Of a DNA stretch of 64,000 nucleotides, positions 58,800 to 64,000 are shown piece after piece. The translations under genes were made by a program, and so were the position numbers. Origin of the DNA: Hymenobacter aranciens (lineage in GTDB: Bacteria > Bacteroidota > Bacteroidia > Cytophagales > Hymenobacteraceae); the NCBI RefSeq assembly GCF_030580865.1, contig NZ_JAUQSY010000007.1:124001-188000 (forward strand), in the 5' to 3' direction. Each line of letters starts with the position of its first letter. Positions within the stretch are counted from its first letter, which is position 1. Below the pieces are notes generated by a model that searched no databases, had not been told where the DNA came from, and was given only the letters and a program-made list of their open reading frames with translations.

Positions 58800-59163
58800 A
58801 AGAATGGAGGGAGGTGAAAGGGAAATGGAAAATGGACGAAGTGGGGGAGAAGAGAGGGAAACCGAGCGGCTGGGTGGGCCGGTCGTCAGCCGGTGGGGGC
58901 CGGCTGCCAGCAACCAGCATTTGGGTGAACTATTGGTTGGCGACGGTGCAAAGCTGCAACCCGCCCCGGCCGGCACCAACCCCGGCGGGATAAAGAGGAG
59001 CGAAACATCGACCGAAACGGCCAAAAGCCGGACTGATGCGGTTTTGAGGGTGTTGAAGGGGCCCCGCTACCCCCAAACCGGCCGTAACCGACCAAAACGG
59101 GCCGGTAGTCGATACTCTGCGCCCCTCGGTCGGAGGGGCGGCGGCCGGGCTGCGGCGCGCCGT
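58800..59163. other. Divergent gap with repeated ACCGGCC/CGGCCAAAA motifs
   Basis: About 360 bases with no supported gene between the Spy-like gene and the LytS-type kinase. From 59000 to 59110 short related segments recur (ACCGAAACGGCCAAAA, AACCGGCCGTAACCGACC, AAAACGGGCCGGTAG). They might be a binding region for the LytTR regulator encoded downstream, but this is speculative. Confidence 0.4.
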
Positions 59164-59171
59164 TAAGTTTG
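59164..59171 (+). promoter_or_regulatory. Predicted -7 element (TAAGTTTG) of the LytS/LytTR unit
   Basis: TAAGTTTG matches TAnnTTTG exactly, 20 bases before the ATG at 59192. No -33 TTG is seen at standard distance, which would fit a regulated promoter. Confidence 0.5.
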
Positions 59172-59191
59172 CAGCATCTTTCTTACGAGCT

Positions 59192-60268
59192 ATGACGGCA
59201 ACTACCCTCCGGACCTTCCTTACCCCGCTCACTCACATGCTGGTGTGGGGGCTGTTCGGAGTGGTGTTCGTGCTTTACCCGCCGCTATCGGGCCACGTCG
59301 TGTTTCCGGCCGAGTTCTGGCTAAAGCAGGGCGTGCTGTTTGGCGTGTGGGTGGCTATTTTCTACCTCACTGCGAAAGTGACGGTGCCGCGGCTGCTGTT
59401 TCGGGGGCATACGGGGCAGTTTGTGCTGGCACTGCTGTTCACGGCGGTGGCGGTACTGGTGTTCAGTAGGTTCCTGGAAAACCTGCTCGACCTGCACGAG
59501 AAGCTGACGCTGGCCTTCCAGGCGGCCGGAATACCGCCGCGGCCGCCCAAGCCCGGCTTCCGGCTCGATAACATGAGCAGCCTCACGACCATGCTCGTGC
59601 TGGGCATCAGCACCAGCATCACGGTGGTGCAGAAGTGGCAGCACGAAACCCGGCAGCGCGAGCGGCTGGAGCAGCAGGAAATCAGCGCTGAGCTGAGCTT
59701 TCTGAAAGCTCAAATCAACCCGCACTTTTTCTTTAACACACTCAACAACATCTACTCACTCACCATTAGCAACGGCGAGAAAGCGCGCACGGCTTTGCAC
59801 CGCCTCTCGCGCATGATGCGCTACGTGCTGTATGAAACCAGCGGCGGCACCACCCGCCTGAGCCAGGAAATCAGCTTCGTGCTCGACTATATGGAGCTGA
59901 TGCAGCTGCGCCTCACCGACCGCGTGACGGTGACCTTCGAGCGCCCCGAACCGGTTCATGACGTGCTGATTGCGCCCATGCTGCTGCTGCCCTTCATCGA
60001 AAATGCCTTCAAGCACGGCGTGGCGGCCACGGCGGCTAGCCGCATCCACATTGCCCTGCGCCAGCCCAATTTGACGACCGTCGATTTTGAAGTCTGCAAC
60101 ACCAAGCTGGCCCTGCCCAACTCCGACCTCACCGGCAGCAACGGCATCGGCCTCGTGAACACCCGCCGCCGCCTCGACTTACTCTATCCCGGCCGTTATT
60201 CGTTGGAAGTAACCGACCCCACCGCCGACAACGAATTCTGCGTTAAACTGACTTTGCGCCTGGCATGA
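59192..60268 (+). CDS. LytS/YehU-type sensor histidine kinase
   Basis: A 358-residue membrane kinase. Four membrane helices in residues about 10-150 (LVWGLFGVVFVLYPP; GVLFGVWVAIFYLTAK; FVLALLFTAVAVLVFSRFLE; LTTMLVLGISTSITVVQ) are followed by a His_kinase domain of the LytS class: LKAQINPHFFFNTLNNIYSL carries the phospho-acceptor His, then PMLLLPFIENAFKHGVA and GIGLVNTRRRLDLLYPG. The last bases overlap the LytTR regulator gene by 4, so both are made together. Such pairs sense envelope or nutrient signals; the ligand is unknown. Confidence 0.95.
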   Translation: MTATTLRTFLTPLTHMLVWGLFGVVFVLYPPLSGHVVFPAEFWLKQGVLFGVWVAIFYLTAKVTVPRLLFRGHTGQFVLALLFTAVAVLVFSRFLENLLDLHEKLTLAFQAAGIPPRPPKPGFRLDNMSSLTTMLVLGISTSITVVQKWQHETRQRERLEQQEISAELSFLKAQINPHFFFNTLNNIYSLTISNGEKARTALHRLSRMMRYVLYETSGGTTRLSQEISFVLDYMELMQLRLTDRVTVTFERPEPVHDVLIAPMLLLPFIENAFKHGVAATAASRIHIALRQPNLTTVDFEVCNTKLALPNSDLTGSNGIGLVNTRRRLDLLYPGRYSLEVTDPTADNEFCVKLTLRLA

Positions 60269-61011
60269 AAACCCTGAACTGTATTGCCGTCGACGACGAG
60301 CCGCTGGCCCTCGACCTCGTGTGCGCCTTCATTGAGCAAACGCCTTTTCTGAAGCTGGTGGGCCGCTACGGCAGCGGCGTGGAAGCCCTGCGCGGCCTGC
60401 ACGAGCAGGAAGGCAATGTCGATGTCGCCTTTCTCGACATCCAGATGCAGGAGCTCAACGGCCTGGAGCTGGCCCGGGTGCTGGGCGCCAAAGCTCCGCG
60501 CATCGTTTTCACCACTGCCTTTCCGCAGTATGCGCTGGAAAGCTACAAGGTAGATGCGCTTGATTATCTGGTAAAACCCTTCAACTACGAGGAGTTTCTG
60601 CGGGCCGCCACCCGCGCCCTCAACTACGTGCAGCTGGCCCAGGCCAGCCAGGAGGCGTCCGTGGCCGCGCCGGTAGCCGCTCCGCCGGAAGAGGACCATA
60701 TTTTCCTGAAAGTGGAATACCAACTGGTGCGCGTGGCGCTGGACGATATTCTCTACGTCGAAGGCCTGAAGGATTACGTGAAAGTGCACCTCCGCAGCAC
60801 CCCCAAGGCCCTGCTTTCGCTTATGAGCCTCAAGGCGATGGAGGACCGGCTGCCGGCCCGGCGCTTCCTGCGCATTCACCGCTCGTTCATCGTGGCGCTC
60901 GATAAGATTGAGGCCGTGCGCCGCCTCACCGTGCAAATCGGCAGCCTCACGATTCCCGTGGGCGACCAGTACAAGGAAGCGTTTTCGCAGTTCCTGAGCC
61001 GCTGGTCGTAG
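60265..61011 (+). CDS. LytTR-type response regulator
   Basis: A 248-residue regulator. The receiver has IAVDDEPLAL, phospho-acceptor Asp58 in VDVAFLDIQMQELNG and Lys in DYLVKPFNYEEF. The C-terminal LytTR domain has IFLKVEYQLVRVALDDILYV followed by EGLKDYVKVHL, then RRFLRIHRSFIVALDKIEAV. LytTR domains bind direct repeats in promoter regions. It starts within the kinase gene (ATGA overlap). A foldback repeat begins 3 bases after its stop and may end the transcript. Confidence 0.96.
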   Translation: MKTLNCIAVDDEPLALDLVCAFIEQTPFLKLVGRYGSGVEALRGLHEQEGNVDVAFLDIQMQELNGLELARVLGAKAPRIVFTTAFPQYALESYKVDALDYLVKPFNYEEFLRAATRALNYVQLAQASQEASVAAPVAAPPEEDHIFLKVEYQLVRVALDDILYVEGLKDYVKVHLRSTPKALLSLMSLKAMEDRLPARRFLRIHRSFIVALDKIEAVRRLTVQIGSLTIPVGDQYKEAFSQFLSRWS

Positions 61012-61013
61012 CG

Positions 61014-61091
61014 GAGTTAAAAGTTAAAAGTGAAGAGTTAAAAGGGGAGAAAGCGTGCGGTTTTTAACCCTTCACTTTTAACTTTTAACTC
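61014..61091. repeat. Foldback of AGTTAAA units after the LytTR gene
   Basis: 61014-61043 (GAGTTAAAAGTTAAAAGTGA...) and 61062-61091 are inverted near-copies with an 18-base loop. The arms share 20 bases with the perfect foldback at 31431-31515. Confidence 0.85.
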
Positions 61092-61264
61092 ACCGCAGCG
61101 AGCGGTCTGCTAAACCACCTTTTTGGCCGACGATTTCGGGGTGTTTATCCACTCCCGGGGCTTTTGTGCCTTTTGCCTTGCAACGCCCGGTGCCCCCCAG
61201 GGCTCCTCTATGTGCCGGGCTTGGCGTTCCTCCGAACTAACTAAACGACCCTACCTACGCTTTC

Positions 61265-62269
61265 ATGAAAAATTTGCTTTTGGCTGCCCTGCTCACGCTG
61301 GTGGCCCTGAACTTTAGTGCCTGTTCCTCCGACGATGACGAAACGACTGTTATTCTGGGCGACTGGAAAAAAGTTTCTCAATACGAAGGCGTTGCCCGCA
61401 ATTCGGCCGTCGAATTCACCCTCAACGACAAGGCTTACGTGGGCCTGGGTACCGATGGCGTGGACAAGCTCACCGACTTTTGGGAGTACACGCCGGGCAC
61501 CAATACCTGGCGGCGCGTGGCCGATTTTCCGGGTGTGGGGCGCTACCTGGCGGTGGCTTTCGCGGCCAACGGCAAAGGCTACGTGGGCACCGGCTACGAC
61601 GGCGTGAACAAGCTCGCCGACTTCTGGGAATACGACCCCACGGCCAACCAATGGACCCGCAAGGCCGACTTTGGCGGCTCGGCCCGCTACAGCGCCGTAG
61701 CGCTGACTATTAACGATAAAGGCTACGTGGGTACGGGCTTCGACGGCAACTCGAAAAAGGACTTCTGGCAGTACGACCCGCTGACGGACACCTGGACGGT
61801 GAAGCCCAGCTTCGGCGGCAACAAGCGCCTGGGCGCCTCGGCCTTCACCATCGGCAACGTAGGTTACCTGATGCTGGGCTCGAACAATGGCACCTACGAG
61901 ACGGATGTGTGGTCGTATGACCCCGCCACCGAAAGCTGGACCCAGCACCGCGACCTCGTGCTGCACGACGACGATGACGACGCCAAAGACTACAATTTCA
62001 GCGCCGTGCCGCGCCAGAACGCGGCCAGCTTCGCGGTGGATGGCAAGGGCTACGTGGTGGGCGGCACCAACAGCGGCAACCTCATCAGCTGCTGGGCCTA
62101 CAACCCCGCCACCGACATCTGGTACCAGAAAACGGACTTTGAGGGCTCGGCCCGCAACTACGCCGTGGGCTTCGGCATCGGCGACCGCGGCTACGTGGCG
62201 CTGGGCCTGAACGGCACCACCCGCCTCGATGATACCTGGCAGCTATTCCCCGAGAAGGAAAGTGAGTAA
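61265..62269 (+). CDS. Kelch-repeat lipoprotein
   Basis: A 334-residue lipoprotein: signal with lipobox NFSAC (Cys20), then an acidic SSDDDE spacer. The rest is a Kelch beta-propeller with about six blades of the form 'R-x-x-x-A-V-x-F-x-x-x-x-K-x-Y-V-G-x-G' and 'DFWEYDPxxxxW' (KLTDFWEYTPGTNTWRRVAD; KLADFWEYDPTANQWTRKAD; TDVWSYDPATESWTQH). An insert HDDDDDAKDYN interrupts one blade. It is probably displayed on the outer membrane. It overlaps the next lipoprotein gene by 8 bases, so the two are translationally coupled. Confidence 0.9.
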   Translation: MKNLLLAALLTLVALNFSACSSDDDETTVILGDWKKVSQYEGVARNSAVEFTLNDKAYVGLGTDGVDKLTDFWEYTPGTNTWRRVADFPGVGRYLAVAFAANGKGYVGTGYDGVNKLADFWEYDPTANQWTRKADFGGSARYSAVALTINDKGYVGTGFDGNSKKDFWQYDPLTDTWTVKPSFGGNKRLGASAFTIGNVGYLMLGSNNGTYETDVWSYDPATESWTQHRDLVLHDDDDDAKDYNFSAVPRQNAASFAVDGKGYVVGGTNSGNLISCWAYNPATDIWYQKTDFEGSARNYAVGFGIGDRGYVALGLNGTTRLDDTWQLFPEKESE

Positions 62270-63554
62270 GCGGCTGATTGTGCGCGGAGTGCTGGCCCTG
62301 CTGGCCGGCCTCCCCCTGCTCCTGACGGCCTGCGACGACCCCACCGTGGACCTGGAGCTGAGCACCGACCCCACCGAGCGCAACGCCTACTACACCGACA
62401 CCATCACGGTGCGCAGCAGCACGGTGCTGGTCGATTCGGTGCCGTCGTCGGCCACGGCCTACCTGCTGGTGGGGCGCTACGTGGATGCGCAGCTGGGTAC
62501 CATCGAAGGCCGCAGCTACCTGCAGCCCAGCCTGGCGGCCGCCTTCCAGCCTACTACCGAGCTAAGCTACGACTCGCTGGTGCTGGCCCTGACGCCCGAC
62601 GCCTACCGCTACGGCGACACCACCCGCACTCAGCAGCTGCTGGTGCACCGGGTGCAGCAGCCCTTCGTGGCCACCAAAACCTACTACACCCGCGACGCCC
62701 TGAGCTACGACGCTACGGCGCTGGGCCAGCGCACCTTCCGCGCCCCCAAGAGCCTGGCCAGCCTGCGCGTGCGCCTGGGTGGCACCCTGGGCCCGGAGCT
62801 GTGGCAGGCCGGCCTCAATAACCGCCTGACCAGCAACGACGAGCTGCGCGAGGTGCTGAAAGGCCTGGCCCTGCTGCCCGGCCCGGCCGACAATGCCGCC
62901 ATCGTGAGCTGGAGCCCTACCGCCACGCTGCACCTCTATTACCACGACCCGCTCGACCCTACCACGGCCCTGAATACGGACTTTGAATTGGGCACCCGCC
63001 ACTTCTTCCAGCTCGAAGCCGACCGCAGCAGCACGCTGCTGGCTTCGCTCACGCAGGTAAAGAAAGGGCTGCCCAGTACCGCCACCGCCAACCAAACCTT
63101 CATCGAGGCCGGGCTGGGCCTATACACCAAGCTCGAATTCCCGTATCTGCTTAACTTCCGGGACGTGGGCTCGGGCTTTGTGTTCGGCTCGGCCGAGCTG
63201 AAGCTGGAAGTGGTGAGTAACACGGCCACGCGCCAGCTGCCGGTGCCCGCAGTCGTGGTGCCGCAGCTCGTCAGTCGCGGCAACCAGCTGGGCGCCGCCT
63301 TCCTGAACTCGGCCGGCACTACGCTCACCATTCCGGCCGTGACGGCCGTTTCGACCCGCACCGGCCTCGACCAAACCAGCTACACCCTCGACTGCTCGGC
63401 CTATATTGAGGCGGTGGTGCTGGGCACATTGGCCAATGATGGCCTGCTGCTAAACGGTGATGCGCAGGTTGCCACGGTAGGCCGGGCGGTGCTGGGCGGC
63501 CCTGGGCACGCAACGAATCCGCTGAAAATAAGTGCTTATTACACGCGGCGCTAG
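62262..63554 (+). CDS. DUF4270-like lipoprotein
   Basis: A 430-residue lipoprotein starting at GTG 62262, with lipobox LLTAC (Cys24) and then DDPTVDLELSTDPTERNAYY. The strands RSYLQPSLAAAFQPTTELSY, DSLVLALTPDAYRYGDTTRT and later SAYIEAVVLGT-like segments fit the DUF4270 family of Bacteroidota surface lipoproteins. An in-frame ATG at 62229 would spoil the signal peptide, so the GTG is preferred; it overlaps the Kelch gene by 8 bases. The role is unknown; together with the Kelch gene and the serpin that follows it forms a lipoprotein group. Confidence 0.82.
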   Translation: MSKRLIVRGVLALLAGLPLLLTACDDPTVDLELSTDPTERNAYYTDTITVRSSTVLVDSVPSSATAYLLVGRYVDAQLGTIEGRSYLQPSLAAAFQPTTELSYDSLVLALTPDAYRYGDTTRTQQLLVHRVQQPFVATKTYYTRDALSYDATALGQRTFRAPKSLASLRVRLGGTLGPELWQAGLNNRLTSNDELREVLKGLALLPGPADNAAIVSWSPTATLHLYYHDPLDPTTALNTDFELGTRHFFQLEADRSSTLLASLTQVKKGLPSTATANQTFIEAGLGLYTKLEFPYLLNFRDVGSGFVFGSAELKLEVVSNTATRQLPVPAVVVPQLVSRGNQLGAAFLNSAGTTLTIPAVTAVSTRTGLDQTSYTLDCSAYIEAVVLGTLANDGLLLNGDAQVATVGRAVLGGPGHATNPLKISAYYTRR

Positions 63555-63736
63555 CGCTTGCGCTGCACAATCAAGGTAGTCCGAATTTCGCTGGGGTTCC
63601 GTTGGGCGTTGCCGGAAAGAAGGAGAATAGAAAAGTCAGGGAAAAGCCGCGCAACCATTGCGCACCGGGGCCGGTCTGGCAGAAAGACGGCTGGCCTGCT
63701 TTTCTTTACTTTCCCACTCTTTCACTTTTGTTTGTG

Positions 63737-64000
63737 ATGAAATCCCTTCCCTTCCGCTCGGCGCTGCTGGGCACTGCCGTAGCCCTGACGCTGACGGCCT
63801 GCCAGAAAGACAACACCAAGCCCGAGAACCCGTCCACCCAGCGCCCGCTCAACACCGCCGAGCGCCAGACGCTAAACAGCTCCAACGACTTCGCCTACCG
63901 GGCCTTTGGCGCCCTGCGGCAGGAAGACCCGCAGGAAAACCTGTTTATGTCGCCACTGAGCATTTCGGCGGCCCTCACCATGGCCTACAACGGCGCCGAC
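63737..64000 (+). CDS. Serpin-family lipoprotein, N-terminal part (cut by window end)
   Basis: The frame from the ATG at 63737 stays open to the window end (88 codons). A lipoprotein signal ends in LTAC (Cys22). The following sequence SSNDFAYRAFGALRQEDPQE, then NLFMSPLSISAALTMAYNGA, is the conserved start of the serpin fold (helix A and the NxxxSPxSIxxALxMxxxGA block). Serpins trap serine or cysteine proteases by a reactive loop near the C terminus, which is outside the window, so inhibitory ability cannot be judged. A bacterial outer-membrane serpin could protect against host or self proteases. Confidence 0.85.
   Translation, partial: MKSLPFRSALLGTAVALTLTACQKDNTKPENPSTQRPLNTAERQTLNSSNDFAYRAFGALRQEDPQENLFMSPLSISAALTMAYNGAD

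Noticed and set aside
1-64000. Prophage, integrative element or insertion sequence
   Set aside because: No integrase, transposase, tRNA-linked attachment site or phage structural gene was seen; repeats found carry no protein gene.

Overview
The window looks like a chromosomal segment of a high-G+C member of the Bacteroidota, most likely Hymenobacter or a close relative. The evidence is type IX secretion (T9SS) sorting tails on large secreted proteins, promoter -7 elements of the Bacteroidota type (TAnnTTTG), DUF3857, DUF4270 and DUF4097-type envelope proteins, lipoproteins, many two-component systems, and G+C that is clearly high by eye in nearly all genes. No rRNA, tRNA, integrase, transposase, phage gene or CRISPR array was found. 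The genus is an inference from gene content and style.

Layout. 1-10.3 kb: tail of a SPOR protein, M20 amidohydrolase, outer-membrane-type protein, Hsp20, HtrA protease, ALDH7-type aldehyde dehydrogenase, an orphan antitoxin-like gene, and an ECF sigma / anti-sigma-like / DUF4097-like cassette. 10.4-18.6 kb: a TPR plus MORN-like giant, two tandem DUF3857 proteins (the second without transglutaminase catalytic residues), a DUF4442 protein and a small coiled-coil protein. 18.7-24.9 kb: a diadenylate cyclase-type protein with an unusual N-terminal region, a double TonB-C protein, RidA, a T9SS type B surface protein and a bestrophin-like channel. 25-26.9 kb: repeat-rich, almost gene-free DNA with a candidate structured RNA. 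26.9-35.7 kb: FUSC-type membrane protein, T9SS type A protein, S9 peptidase, LysR regulator with a YeiH-type exporter. 35.9-39.5 kb: small genes, including an orphan T9SS tail and a broken lipoprotein duplicate, then KdsC. 39.8-45.3 kb: NTF2-like secreted protein, and a propeller sensor kinase with its NarL-type regulator. 45.4-54.4 kb: a 2430-residue secreted metalloprotease, then a ferredoxin and ferredoxin-NADP reductase pair. 54.7-61 kb: an OmpR-type two-component system, a shortened SulP-like protein and a LytS/LytTR-type system. 61-64 kb: three lipoprotein genes (Kelch, DUF4270, serpin; the last is cut by the window end).

The most distinctive signal is not a gene cluster. It is a set of palindromic repeat families in the gaps between genes: a MITE-like element with exchangeable inner hairpins (three copies), a second element with perfect 32-base arms plus an internally deleted copy, foldbacks built from 7-base units (four loci), a 21-base tandem array, and several single inverted repeats. 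Much of the gene content is envelope-directed: stress sensing (sigma/anti-sigma, HtrA), secretion (T9SS clients), lipoproteins and signalling. I found no clear new multi-gene defence or metabolic system. The best leads are the repeat families, the candidate RNA near 26.3 kb, the diadenylate cyclase N-terminal region, the catalytically dead DUF3857 paralogue and the shortened SulP protein.
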